From Marinobacter panjinensis (GTDB lineage: Bacteria; Pseudomonadota; Gammaproteobacteria; Pseudomonadales; Oleiphilaceae), in contig NZ_SZYH01000001.1 in NCBI RefSeq assembly GCF_005298175.1, positions 310,001 through 374,000 on the forward strand: DNA of 64,000 nt, written 5' to 3'. Positions 50,656 through 59,276 of this stretch are shown here, piece after piece. Numbering within the stretch: the first letter of the stretch is position 1; each line of letters opens with the position of its first letter. Made by a program: the position numbers and the translations under genes. The notes beneath the pieces were generated by a model that ran no database searches, was not told the origin of the DNA, and worked only from the letters and a program-made list of their open reading frames with translations.

Positions 50656-50994
50656 TTACACCTGTATCAGGTCCAGTTGCAGTATCGCCATATAGGCTAT
50701 GGTGCCAGAGGCGATGGATAAAAGCGCGTTGCGGCGCCAAAGGTGAACGACGACCACCAGAATGGCGGGTAACAACGCATCCAACCCCGGCAGAGAACTG
50801 TTCCATGTGGCGGAGCGCTGAAGAAACACAGTTGCCAGCAGGGCCATGACCGCTGCAGGCAGGTAACGGCCAAGGTGCCTGACAAGTGGGTGTTCAGTGT
50901 GCCTCTGGAAGAACAGGAACGGAATCACCCGGGTCAGGAAAGTGGCAACCGCTGCCACCGCGATAAATCCTGCCAGATAACCGGTATCAGCCAT
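50656..50994 (-). CDS. azlD: AzlD-type branched-chain amino-acid transport subunit
   Basis: 112 residues with four hydrophobic helices and the family motif FLTRVIPFLFF (about 18-28). AzlD is the small partner of AzlC in exporters of branched-chain amino acids or analogues. The ATG at 50994 lies inside the azlC end (8-nt overlap), which supports coupled translation. The MRGVPT extension upstream is unlikely. Confidence 0.88.
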   Translation of the reverse strand: MADTGYLAGFIAVAAVATFLTRVIPFLFFQRHTEHPLVRHLGRYLPAAVMALLATVFLQRSATWNSSLPGLDALLPAILVVVVHLWRRNALLSIASGTIAYMAILQLDLIQV

Positions 50995-51691
50995 GGTCGG
51001 CACCCCCCGCACCCGCGCTGTGGCGAAGCTTGCGATACTGAATCAGCAATACCACGCTGACCACCACAATGGCTCCGATCAGTTGATGCGCCTCAGGCAG
51101 TACAAGAATCGCGAGTGCTGCAGCAGCAGCCCCGGCGATCACCGGAAAGGCATCCGCAAGCGCTTTGTACTGTTCGATGGTGAGGACGATGAACAGTGCC
51201 ACCAGCGCGAATTCGATACCGCTGCTGTTGAACGCCACGTTGGCACCCAGAAGCGCCCCGAGGGCACAGCCCACTACCCAGTAGCACTGGTTAAAGAACG
51301 TGATGCGAAAATCCACCGCCTGCTCGTGATGCCGGTCCGCCGACCGTGCGCGGCTGGTCAGCAGGGAATAGGTTTCGTCAGTCAGGCCAAAAATCAGGTA
51401 GGCCTTGCGCCAGCCGGCGCCATGAAACTGGCCCAGCAGGGACAGCCCGTAGAACAGGTGGCGGGCATTCAGCACAAACATGGCAATGAACACTTCCAGC
51501 AACCCGGCCTGGGCTGCCAGCAGGCTGACCGCAAGAATCTGCCCGGCACCTGCGTAGATAAGGATGCCCATGGCCGGGGCCGCCCACCAGGGATAATCCA
51601 GCTGGGTGGTAAACAGCACACCAAAGGCCATGCCCAGAGGCAGGTAGCCGAACAGGATAGGCAGTGTCAGGCGGAAAACGGACTGATTCAT
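50987..51691 (-). CDS. azlC: AzlC-type branched-chain amino-acid permease subunit
   Basis: 234 residues. The N-terminal signature LPILFGYLPLGMAFGVLF (about 10-27) and YAGAGQILAVSLLAAQAG (about 46-63) match AzlC/YgaZ exporters, with about five to six helices. Together with AzlD it probably exports valine or leucine. With the dehydrogenase and sodium symporter 10 kb away, the window carries several branched-chain amino-acid functions, though not in one operon. Confidence 0.9.
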   Translation of the reverse strand: MNQSVFRLTLPILFGYLPLGMAFGVLFTTQLDYPWWAAPAMGILIYAGAGQILAVSLLAAQAGLLEVFIAMFVLNARHLFYGLSLLGQFHGAGWRKAYLIFGLTDETYSLLTSRARSADRHHEQAVDFRITFFNQCYWVVGCALGALLGANVAFNSSGIEFALVALFIVLTIEQYKALADAFPVIAGAAAAALAILVLPEAHQLIGAIVVVSVVLLIQYRKLRHSAGAGGADHG

Positions 51692-51809
51692 AGGGCCCCG
51701 GACAACGGAAAGCAGGGCATGATAGAGAATCCCGCCGGTGTTGAGAAGTCAGGCCTTCTACATCTGCTTCAAACCCATTACCATCGGGTGTTTGAGGCAG
51801 AGCAGATAA

Positions 51810-52070
51810 ATGACCGACGAAACAGGGCAGGAGCCCCAGCCGGATCCCCGGGAAGAGAAATTCGTGGTAGACACGGAACTGCTTTCGGACGACCAGCTTG
51901 ACGGGCTCGTTGACGAGTACTGCACCCGCTATCACGGGCTCAATGATACCGAGAACCCCATGGCAGAGCGGGAGCGTGTGAAATCTGCGGTCCGGCGCCG
52001 GGACCTGGTGGTCTGGTTTGACCCGGTTGAGAACACGGCAAGCCTGGGCGGACCGGGAAAAACCGTGTGA
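51810..52070 (+). CDS. YheU-like (UPF0270) small protein
   Basis: 86 residues. The core ELLSDDQLDGLVDEYCTRYHG (in parts, residues 23-43) and RRRDLVVWFDPVENTASL (about 63-80) resemble the E. coli YheU/UPF0270 family (LSPETLENLIESFVLREG... GEAVLVWSELHETVNI). Function is unknown in the family. It runs opposite to azlC and precedes the response-regulator gene by 94 bp. Confidence 0.75.
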   Translation: MTDETGQEPQPDPREEKFVVDTELLSDDQLDGLVDEYCTRYHGLNDTENPMAERERVKSAVRRRDLVVWFDPVENTASLGGPGKTV

Positions 52071-52164
52071 CAAGGGCCCGGTATTGGTGGATGCACCTAC
52101 CGCCGGGCACCCTTAAACGGTACAATTCCACAATTCCCATACTAAGCCGCGTGCGAGGTGAGTT

Positions 52165-52830
52165 TTGATCAGGGTATTGGTTGTAGACGACCATGAACTG
52201 GTCAGGTCCGGTATTAGCCGGATGCTGGCCGACAACCCGGACATTGACGTCATCGGCGAAGCCTCCTCAGGTGAGGAAGCGATTGATTTTGTGCGCAAAG
52301 ACAGCCCGGACATCGTTTTGATGGATATCCGTATGCCGGGTATTGGCGGGCTGGAGGCGACGCGCCGTATTCTGCGTATTGATGACGCCATTCGTGTCAT
52401 TGTCGTGACTGCCTGCGCGGATGACCCTTACCCCACACGGGTTATGCAGGCCGGTGCTTCGGCTTATATCACCAAGGGTGCTGACATCAAGGAAATGGTG
52501 CGGGCGATTCGCATGGCTCATTCCGGACAGCGCTATATCAGCCCCGAGATTGCCCAGAAGATGGCGCTCAAACAGCTTGGGGGTGGTGATGCACGGGACG
52601 AGGATGGCGAGCTAACGCTCTTTGACCGGCTGTCCGAGCGGGAAATGCAGATTGCCCTGATGGTGGTGGACTGCCAGAAAGTGCAGGACATTTCCGACAA
52701 GCTTTGTCTCAGCCCCAAAACCGTAAACAGCTACCGCTATCGGATTTTCGAGAAGCTGGAAATTTCCAGTGATGTTGAGTTGGCGCTGATGGCGGTCAGG
52801 CTCGGGTTGCTTGATGCCGACAGGGCCTGA
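52165..52830 (+). CDS. uvrY: GacA/UvrY-family response regulator
   Basis: Output regulator of the GacS/BarA two-component pathway that activates small RNAs antagonising CsrA/RsmA. 221 residues. The receiver domain has VLVVDDHELVRSGI (4-17), Asp54 in IVLMDIRMPG, and AGASAYITKGA with the conserved lysine. A LuxR-type helix-turn-helix (LSEREMQIALMVVDCQKVQD and LCLSPKTVNSYRYRIFEKL) ends the protein. The start is TTG, as in many gacA genes, with GAGGTG ahead. It overlaps uvrC by 17 nt in the classic gacA/uvrY-uvrC-pgsA order. Confidence 0.93.
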   Translation: MIRVLVVDDHELVRSGISRMLADNPDIDVIGEASSGEEAIDFVRKDSPDIVLMDIRMPGIGGLEATRRILRIDDAIRVIVVTACADDPYPTRVMQAGASAYITKGADIKEMVRAIRMAHSGQRYISPEIAQKMALKQLGGGDARDEDGELTLFDRLSEREMQIALMVVDCQKVQDISDKLCLSPKTVNSYRYRIFEKLEISSDVELALMAVRLGLLDADRA

Positions 52831-54691
52831 CTCTCCAGCTGGTACTGCCGAGGCAGAGAATGGAAGGGAGTTCGACACCAAAAGCTTCCTGAAACAACTG
52901 ACCGAAAGGCCTGGCGTATACCGCATGTACGACGCCAGCGGCAACGTGCTGTATGTGGGCAAGGCCCGCAACCTCAAAAAGCGCGTTACCAGTTACTTTC
53001 GCAAGTCCGGCCTGGCCCCGAAAACCGAGGCGCTGGTTTCCCGGATAAACTCAATCGAAGTGACCATCACCAGCAGCGAAACCGAAGCGCTGCTGCTTGA
53101 ACAGAACCTGATCAAATCCCTGCGGCCGCCCTACAATATCCTGCTGCGGGATGATAAATCCTACCCCTATATCTATCTGTCATCACACGACGATTACCCG
53201 TCGCTGACGTTCCGTCGGGGGCGCACGAAAAAGGGTGGCGGCACCTGGTACGGGCCCTTTCCAAGTTCCGGGGCGGTCAAGGAAAGTCTTAACATTCTAC
53301 AGAAGATATTCCGCATAAGATCCTGTAGTGAAAGCTATTTCAGAAACCGGACGCGCCCCTGCCTGCAATATCAGATCAACCGGTGCACGGCCCCCTGTGT
53401 GGAGTTCATTTCGCCGGAGGACTACCGGGAGGACATGCGTCACGCCACCATGTTCCTCGAAGGCAAGAACCCCGCGATCCTGCAGGACCTGATGGCAGCC
53501 ATGGAAACAGCGTCGAAGAATCTCGAGTTCGAGAAAGCCGCTGCCTACCGGGATCAGATCAACCACCTCCGCCACGTACAGGAACAGCAGAGCGTCGACG
53601 GTGAAGGTGGTGATGCGGACGTTGTCGCCATTGCCCAGGATGCCGGGGTGGTCTGTATTGTGGTCATTATCGTGCGCGGTGGCCGGGTGCTGGGCACCAA
53701 GGATTATTTCCCCCGATACAGTATCGAGCAGTCGGAAGGCGAGCTGTTGAGCGCGTTCCTGGGGCAGTACTACTTCGGTGGCAGCACGCGGCGTGAAATC
53801 CCACCCGATATCCTGGTGCCGGTGGATGTGGAAGGGCAGGAACTGTTGTCACAGGCGCTGACGGAATCCGCCGGTCGCGATACCCGGGTCCGCAAGAATG
53901 TGCGGGGCGAACGCCGGCGCTGGCTTGAGCTGGCTATGACCAATGCCCGCCAGACCCTGCTGTCACATCTGGCCAGTAAAGAAACCGTGTACCGCCGCCT
54001 GCTGGCCCTGCGGGACCTGCTCGAGCTGGCGGAAACCCCGTCCCGCATGGAATGTTTCGATATCAGCCATAGCCATGGTGAAAACACGGTCGCATCCTGC
54101 GTGGTTTTCGACGAGAATGGGCCGCTGAAGAGCGACTACCGACTTTACAATATCGAAGGCGTTACTGCCGGGGATGACTATGGCGCCATGCGCCAGGTAC
54201 TGACACGGCGATACAAGCGCATGGTGGCAGGCGAGGGCAAGCGCCCGGACCTGGTGTTCATTGACGGTGGTAAGGGCCAGTTGAACATTGCCCGGGAAGT
54301 GTTTGATGAGCTTGGTGTTACGGATATTCCCCTGATCGGTGTGGCCAAGGGTGTGACGCGGCGTGCGGGTATGGAGCAGTTGATTGATGCCCTGACCGGA
54401 GACCTGTACCGGGTGCCGGCAGACTCCCCGGCACTGCACCTTATCCAGCATATCCGGGACGAGTCACATCGCTTTGCGATTACCGGCCACCGGGCGAGGC
54501 GTGACAAGAAGCGCCGACAGTCTACCCTTGAAGGTATCGAGGGGGTCGGGCCCAAGCGGCGCCGTGACCTGATTCGTTACTTCGGTGGTATTCAGGAGCT
54601 TCGCAAGGCCAGCGTTGACGAAATGTCCAAGGTTCAGGGAATCAGCAGGAACCTTGCCGAAACCATCTACGCAGTACTGCATGACGAATAG
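52814..54691 (+). CDS. uvrC: excinuclease ABC subunit C
   Basis: Makes both incisions in nucleotide-excision repair. 625 residues from the ATG at 52814; a TTG one codon earlier is in frame. The GIY-YIG nuclease (about 30-110) has GVYRMYDASGNVLYVGKARNLKKRV in pieces. A UVR motif lies near 215-240, the RNase H-like nuclease has FDISHSHGENTVASCVVF near 415, and the C-terminal helix-hairpin-helix domain has IEGVGPKRRRDLIRYFGG. It overlaps the response-regulator gene and is followed by pgsA. Confidence 0.96.
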   Translation: MPTGPDSPAGTAEAENGREFDTKSFLKQLTERPGVYRMYDASGNVLYVGKARNLKKRVTSYFRKSGLAPKTEALVSRINSIEVTITSSETEALLLEQNLIKSLRPPYNILLRDDKSYPYIYLSSHDDYPSLTFRRGRTKKGGGTWYGPFPSSGAVKESLNILQKIFRIRSCSESYFRNRTRPCLQYQINRCTAPCVEFISPEDYREDMRHATMFLEGKNPAILQDLMAAMETASKNLEFEKAAAYRDQINHLRHVQEQQSVDGEGGDADVVAIAQDAGVVCIVVIIVRGGRVLGTKDYFPRYSIEQSEGELLSAFLGQYYFGGSTRREIPPDILVPVDVEGQELLSQALTESAGRDTRVRKNVRGERRRWLELAMTNARQTLLSHLASKETVYRRLLALRDLLELAETPSRMECFDISHSHGENTVASCVVFDENGPLKSDYRLYNIEGVTAGDDYGAMRQVLTRRYKRMVAGEGKRPDLVFIDGGKGQLNIAREVFDELGVTDIPLIGVAKGVTRRAGMEQLIDALTGDLYRVPADSPALHLIQHIRDESHRFAITGHRARRDKKRRQSTLEGIEGVGPKRRRDLIRYFGGIQELRKASVDEMSKVQGISRNLAETIYAVLHDE

Positions 54692-54698
54692 GGACAGC

Positions 54699-55256
54699 AT
54701 GAATCTACCCAATATCCTCACTCTTTCCCGCATCCTGATGATCCCGGTTTTCGTGATCATCTATTACCTGCCGGCCTACTGGAGCTACCTTGTCAGCGCC
54801 GGTATTTTTGGCCTGGCTGCGGCTACGGACTGGCTGGACGGGTATCTGGCGAGAAAGCTGGACCAGAGCACTCCCTTCGGAGCCTTTCTGGACCCGGTTG
54901 CGGACAAGCTGATGGTTGCGGTTGCTTTGACAGTGCTTATTGAATCCCATGCCAGTTTTATCCTTACCATCCCGGCCACGGTGATTATTGGTCGCGAGAT
55001 CGTGATCTCGGCACTGCGGGAATGGATGGCGGAAATCGGTAGCCGGGGGAGTGTCGCGGTATCCTATATCGGTAAAATCAAAACCACGGCACAGATGGTG
55101 GCGATTATCATGTTGCTGGCGTTCCCGCCAGGTGTCGTCTGGAACCACGTGGGAACGGTATTGCTGTATGTGGCGGCCGTGCTGACCCTCTGGTCAATGG
55201 TTCTCTACCTCAAGGCCGCCTGGCCAGACCTGTTTCCCGAGAAGCAAGCCGACTGA
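54699..55256 (+). CDS. pgsA: phosphatidylglycerophosphate synthase
   Basis: Inner-membrane enzyme joining CDP-diacylglycerol and glycerol-3-phosphate. The ATG at 54699 has AGGGAC upstream and gives 185 residues starting MNLPNILTLSRI. The CDP-alcohol phosphotransferase motif DG-AR-G-D-D is visible as DWLDGYLARKLDQSTPFGAF followed by LDPVADK (about 52-78). Several membrane helices. It lies 7 bp after uvrC. In related genomes tRNA-Gly and tRNA-Cys follow pgsA directly; here the lipid-transport operon lies between. Confidence 0.95.
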   Translation: MNLPNILTLSRILMIPVFVIIYYLPAYWSYLVSAGIFGLAAATDWLDGYLARKLDQSTPFGAFLDPVADKLMVAVALTVLIESHASFILTIPATVIIGREIVISALREWMAEIGSRGSVAVSYIGKIKTTAQMVAIIMLLAFPPGVVWNHVGTVLLYVAAVLTLWSMVLYLKAAWPDLFPEKQAD

Positions 55257-55262
55257 CACAGC

Positions 55263-55865
55263 TCAGATCTTAGCCACCGTCCAGTTGATTACCTGCCTGG
55301 CCAGTTCACTGCTGGCCTGCCCGAAGGCTTCCACCACACTTTCGATAGACTCACCGCCTGCCGCGTGGCTGGTCTCGAATTGTTTGCTTGCAACGGGTTT
55401 ACGGCTGCGCTCGTCAATCAGCTGCAGATTCAGTTCCAGGTGGATAACCGGTTTGCCATCCTGATACTCCGCCTGGAACCGGGTCAGGTCGCCGGTCAGG
55501 GTTAGGTCACTAGGTACGGCGCTGGTATCGGTCACCACCGTTGCCACCCGCCCGTCCCGCCGGAAGGCTTCCAGCAGATAAGCGCCAACAAGCACCGGCG
55601 CCCGGTTGCTCCAGCGTGAACCCTGATAGGCACGGATTTCATGGGGCGTCGGTTTGACCAGAATACGGGGGCTGTCAATCGGCGCCACCGCCAGAGGGGT
55701 CGATATGCGCAGAGTGCGATCGATGGTTTCAGCGGTGGTCACCGGGGCTTTGGGTGCCGGTAACTGGAAAATCTGATGGGCCGGTTGGTCCGGAAACACG
55801 GTGCAGCCGGCCAGCGACATCGTCGCTACGGTGGCAATCAGTAAACGCGTCAATGCGATTGTCAC
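55263..55865 (-). CDS. ABC-type transport auxiliary lipoprotein (PqiC/MlaB-position component)
   Basis: 200 residues with a lipobox MSLAGC (Cys21). The body (RTLRISTPLAVAPIDSPRILVKP, in parts, about 50-72; YQGSRWSNRAPVLVGAYLLEAF, in parts, about 79-100) matches the ABC-transport auxiliary (DUF330/PqiC-like) family found with MCE proteins. It probably sits at the outer membrane and docks the MCE protein. It overlaps the MCE gene by four bases, the last gene of a four-gene operon. Confidence 0.85.
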   Translation of the reverse strand: MTIALTRLLIATVATMSLAGCTVFPDQPAHQIFQLPAPKAPVTTAETIDRTLRISTPLAVAPIDSPRILVKPTPHEIRAYQGSRWSNRAPVLVGAYLLEAFRRDGRVATVVTDTSAVPSDLTLTGDLTRFQAEYQDGKPVIHLELNLQLIDERSRKPVASKQFETSHAAGGESIESVVEAFGQASSELARQVINWTVAKI

Positions 55866-56800
55866 GGGTTAAACTCCTGGATTGGCTCGCGGCCCAGCAA
55901 CAGGCCAGACGGGTCGTCTTCGAATCGGTAGATCACACTATTGAGGCCTCGCAGGGTGTTGCGTAACTCCCGCATTGCCGGAGCAAGTTCAGCGGCGCCC
56001 TGCATACCCTGGTCCAGAGCGCCCTCATTTTTCGCCGTAAGCTCATCCAGTCGGGCGGTGGAAGCCTCCAGAGAATCCATGGCGCTTTGTGCGGTCGTGA
56101 ATAGCTGGCGGCCTTCGTTATCCAGCAGGGCATTGGCCGTCGAGCCAAAACGGCGAAAGGTTTCCATCGTGGCTTCGGTCTGGCCACTGAGCTGGTCGAA
56201 ACTGGTCACCAGGTTTCTCAGCGCTTCCCGCTGTTCCAGGAGGCCTGTCGAAATGGTCTCGATGTTTTCCAGGCTGCGCGTGAGGTGGCGGGCGTTCTCC
56301 GGCGACACCAACGCATTGGCGTTCGTCATTACCAGGTCAAGCTTGGCAAAGAGTTTTTCGCTGGTGGCCATCAGAGTGCTGAAGGCCGATGGCTCGGCGT
56401 GGATGGACGGCGGAGACGTACGGTTACCCTCCAGCGTGCGGCTTTCTGGATTACCACCCTGAAGCTCAATGCTCATGCTGCCAGTGATGTTGGTCAGGGC
56501 CAGACCGGCCCGGGTGTCTTCCTTGATAGGGACATCACTGTAGACCCGGATGAGCGCCCGGACATTGCGAGGGTCCTCCGGGTCCAGCCGGAGTTCGTAA
56601 ACATCGCCTACCTCAATCCCACTGTATTTGACCGGGCTGCCTTCGGATAGCCCGCTCACACCACGATCAAAAATAACCTCGTACCAGGCGTACTCCCGGT
56701 CGGTGCTGGCTTTGGCCAACCACAGCGCAAACAGCAATGCGCTGGCCATAAAAAACAGCGTGAATAGCCCGATGAGGACATGATGTGCTCTGGGTTCCAT
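55862..56800 (-). CDS. MCE/MlaD-domain lipid-transport protein
   Basis: 312 residues. An N-terminal membrane helix (about 9-29, VLIGLFTLFFMASALLFALWLA) anchors a single MCE domain (about 40-118, with FDRGVSGLSEGSPVKYSGIEVG in parts). A long helical tail (about 150-300) probably forms a periplasmic barrel or needle. Such proteins carry phospholipids across the periplasm. It works with the ATPase and permease encoded just upstream. Confidence 0.9.
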   Translation of the reverse strand: MEPRAHHVLIGLFTLFFMASALLFALWLAKASTDREYAWYEVIFDRGVSGLSEGSPVKYSGIEVGDVYELRLDPEDPRNVRALIRVYSDVPIKEDTRAGLALTNITGSMSIELQGGNPESRTLEGNRTSPPSIHAEPSAFSTLMATSEKLFAKLDLVMTNANALVSPENARHLTRSLENIETISTGLLEQREALRNLVTSFDQLSGQTEATMETFRRFGSTANALLDNEGRQLFTTAQSAMDSLEASTARLDELTAKNEGALDQGMQGAAELAPAMRELRNTLRGLNSVIYRFEDDPSGLLLGREPIQEFNP

Positions 56801-56818
56801 CTCAGCGATTCTCCTGAT

Positions 56819-57628
56819 TCATCCGACTTCTCTGCCGCTTGCTGACCGCGATCGTTGGGCAGCCCGGCCTCGTGGCCCGTGAAAATAGTCGCGGATCCAG
56901 GGGTCGTCGGTGTTTTCGACGATGTCCAGAGGACCTTCAACCAGAACCTGTTTGTCTGACAGCACAGCCACCCGGTCACAGGTACTGTATAGCGTATCCA
57001 GGTCGTGAGTGACCAGAAACACGCTGAAGCCCAGCGCGTCCCTCAGCGTCACAATCAGCCGGTCAAACGCTGCTGCACCGATGGGGTCAAGCCCTGCTGT
57101 GGGTTCATCGAGGAACAGAACTTCCGGGTCCAGTGCGATTGCTCGTGCCAGTGAGGCCCGTTTCACCATACCGCCGGAGAGCTGCGCGGGCACCATGGTG
57201 TAGGCGTTGGCAGGCAGGCCCACCAGTGCCAGCTTCATTCTGGCGAGATACTCTGCGTCCTCCCTGGAGAGCCTGGCGTGTTCGATCAGCGGCAGGGCAA
57301 CATTTTCCTGCAGCGTCAGGGATGTGAAGAGGGCGCCACCCTGGAACAGCACACCAAAACGCCGCTCCACCCGGGACCGCTGGTCCGGGGAGAGCGCCTG
57401 CAACTCCTCTCCGAAGACCTCAATGACGCCTGAATCGGGCTGATGGAGGCCAACAATACTGCGTAACAGCACAGACTTGCCGGTGCCCGAGCCGCCAACA
57501 ACACCGAGTATTTCCCGGCGGCTGAGGTCGAGATTCAGATTCGTGTGGACGTCGTTAGTGCCAAACCGGTTGCATAGCGCCCGGACCCTGATAACCACAT
57601 CCTGTTGCGAGGCCCGTTGATTCACCAA
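56819..57628 (-). CDS. ABC transporter ATP-binding protein (MlaF-like)
   Basis: 269 residues. Walker A GGSGTGKSVLLRSIVG (about 45-60), signature AQLSGGMVKRASLARAIAL and Walker B VLFLDEPTAGLD near 172 define an ABC ATPase. The sequence pattern EVFG and GLDPIGAAAFD is that of the MlaF group that powers phospholipid or toluene-tolerance transporters. It overlaps the permease gene by 7 nt. Confidence 0.92.
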   Translation of the reverse strand: MVNQRASQQDVVIRVRALCNRFGTNDVHTNLNLDLSRREILGVVGGSGTGKSVLLRSIVGLHQPDSGVIEVFGEELQALSPDQRSRVERRFGVLFQGGALFTSLTLQENVALPLIEHARLSREDAEYLARMKLALVGLPANAYTMVPAQLSGGMVKRASLARAIALDPEVLFLDEPTAGLDPIGAAAFDRLIVTLRDALGFSVFLVTHDLDTLYSTCDRVAVLSDKQVLVEGPLDIVENTDDPWIRDYFHGPRGRAAQRSRSASGREVG

Positions 57629-58746
57629 CCCATCTCCATGAAGAAAATTGCCGCTATGGAGTCCAGCAGGATGACCATAAAGATCGACTGTACCACGGCA
57701 GAGGTGGTGTGCTCACCGACGGATTCGGCACTGCCACTGGCCTTGAAACCTTCAAGACAGCCGATCACTGCGATAACAAAGGCGAATACAGGCGCTTTAC
57801 CAAGCCCGACCAGAAAGTGAACGACGGCGACGTCGGTTTCCAGAATGTTGGTGATCTGGGGAATTGAAATGTCCAATACCAATACACAGACCAGTGAACC
57901 ACCGACGATGCCACTGATCATGCCGACAAAGGTCAGTATCGGCAGGGAGATGGCCATGGCCAGAACCCGGGGGATAACCAGAAGTTCAATCGGGCTGAGC
58001 CCGAAGGTTCGCAGCGCGTCGATCTCCTCATTCGCTTTCATGGAGCCGAGCTGTGCCGTGAAGGCGCTGGCAGTTCTGCCTGCCAGCAGAATGGCCGCCA
58101 ACAGCACGCCAAACTCCCGCAGGAACGAGAATGCCACCAGGTTGACGGTATAGATAGTTGCGCCGAACTCATCAAGAACGGTGGCACCCAGAAACGCGAC
58201 CACCGCGCCCACCAGAAAGGTAAGCAGGGCGACAATCGGCAGCGCATTGAGCCCGGTCTGGTGGATATGGGCCACCAGTGAGGTCATACGCCAACGCCGG
58301 GGTGTGGGCAGGATGGTTGCCATCGTTGCAAGTATCTGCCCGGTGAAACCCATCAGCAGGCGTTGCTGGCCCCAGTATTCCGCAACCTGTTCACCCACCC
58401 GTGCAAGGAATGCGATAATCGCAGACCCCTGATGGGGCGGTTCTTCAACTGGCGAGGCAAGGGCCTCGCCTACGAGTCGTAAAAGATCCCGGCGCTCCGG
58501 CGGAAGCCCTGAATTATCACCGATGAGCTCCAGTAATCGTTGGGCGCCAAGAAGATCTGCCAGCAACGAGGCGCCGGCCGTATCCAATGCTTCAATGGCA
58601 GTCAGGTCCGGGGCGTGGTCCCCCGCTTTCCGTGAGGCGAGGGCGGTGCCAACTTCCTGCCTGAGCCTGGCATAGTTCGGCAGTGTCCAGTCGCCTGTGA
58701 CGACGAGGCGATCGGCTTGATAGTCTAGCTGGCCGGGTGAGGGCAT
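57622..58746 (-). CDS. MlaE-type permease with N-terminal STAS domain
   Basis: 374 residues. Residues 1-95 form a STAS-like domain (VTGDWTLPNYARLRQEVG, with DTAGASLLADLL), a function given by separate MlaB in the Mla system. Residues about 120-374 are the MlaE permease with five helices and the motif EFGVLLAAILLAGRTASAFTAQLGSM (in parts) before NEEIDALRTFGLSP. First gene of the four-gene MCE operon. Fused STAS-permease forms are common in paralogous Mla/Pqi-like systems, so I do not assign mla symbols. Confidence 0.9.
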   Translation of the reverse strand: MPSPGQLDYQADRLVVTGDWTLPNYARLRQEVGTALASRKAGDHAPDLTAIEALDTAGASLLADLLGAQRLLELIGDNSGLPPERRDLLRLVGEALASPVEEPPHQGSAIIAFLARVGEQVAEYWGQQRLLMGFTGQILATMATILPTPRRWRMTSLVAHIHQTGLNALPIVALLTFLVGAVVAFLGATVLDEFGATIYTVNLVAFSFLREFGVLLAAILLAGRTASAFTAQLGSMKANEEIDALRTFGLSPIELLVIPRVLAMAISLPILTFVGMISGIVGGSLVCVLVLDISIPQITNILETDVAVVHFLVGLGKAPVFAFVIAVIGCLEGFKASGSAESVGEHTTSAVVQSIFMVILLDSIAAIFFMEMGW

Positions 58747-58884
58747 CCGGGGTTCCTGTGCCTGTGTTCAGGGAAATTTGTGGTGTGTCCCTGATACTAG
58801 CTGAAATTCTACCATCGGGCTGCCTCTTACTTGTGTGAATAATAATCAAGAACCTGAAGCAAAACAGAAAGTTGAAAAAAGAGG

Positions 58885-58912
58885 TTGACGCAAACGGCCG
58901 AATCCGTAGAAT
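58885..58912 (+). promoter_or_regulatory. promoter of tRNA-Gly/tRNA-Cys
   Basis: TTGACG (58885-58890) and TAGAAT (58907-58912) are 16 bp apart with a GC-rich discriminator (ACGCCC), as for stringently controlled stable RNA. It lies 17 bp before tRNA-Gly. Confidence 0.75.
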
Positions 58913-58929
58913 ACGCCCTCGTTGACCAA

Positions 58930-59005
58930 GCGGGAATAGCTCAGTTGGTAGAGCACAACCTTGCCAAGGTTGGGGTCGCGAGTTCGAATCTCGTTTCCCG
59001 CTCCA
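58930..59005 (+). tRNA. tRNA-Gly(GCC)
   Basis: 76-nt cloverleaf. Acceptor GCGGGAA pairs with TTCCCGC, discriminator T, encoded CCA. The anticodon loop TTGCCAA gives GCC; the T arm has GAGTTCGAATCTC. It stands 66 bp before tRNA-Cys, likely co-transcribed. Confidence 0.98.
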
Positions 59006-59071
59006 ATCAACACAGTCTCTCAATGCCCACCTGAGAGCATAAAAGTGTCGAATCCCCTTCGAACTTTTACC

Positions 59072-59145
59072 GGCGCGGTGGCAGAGTGGTTATGCAGCGG
59101 ACTGCAACTCCGTTAACGCCGGTTCGATTCCGACCCGCGCCTCCA
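59072..59145 (+). tRNA. tRNA-Cys(GCA)
   Basis: 74-nt cloverleaf. Acceptor GGCGCGG pairs with CCGCGCC, discriminator T, encoded CCA. The anticodon loop CTGCAAC gives GCA; the T arm has CGGTTCGATTCCG. The accessory region with gene debris starts immediately after it. No clear terminator is seen. Confidence 0.98.
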
Positions 59146-59276
59146 TTATTTTTCCATCTACTTATTCCCCCAAGCAATTCTTCACTTGCTTGCGTCTGTC
59201 GACGCTTGATTCGACCCTGAGCTGTTTTCCTGAAATCTGATGCATCGACTCCAGGCGCCCCTGCAGAAACACCTGA

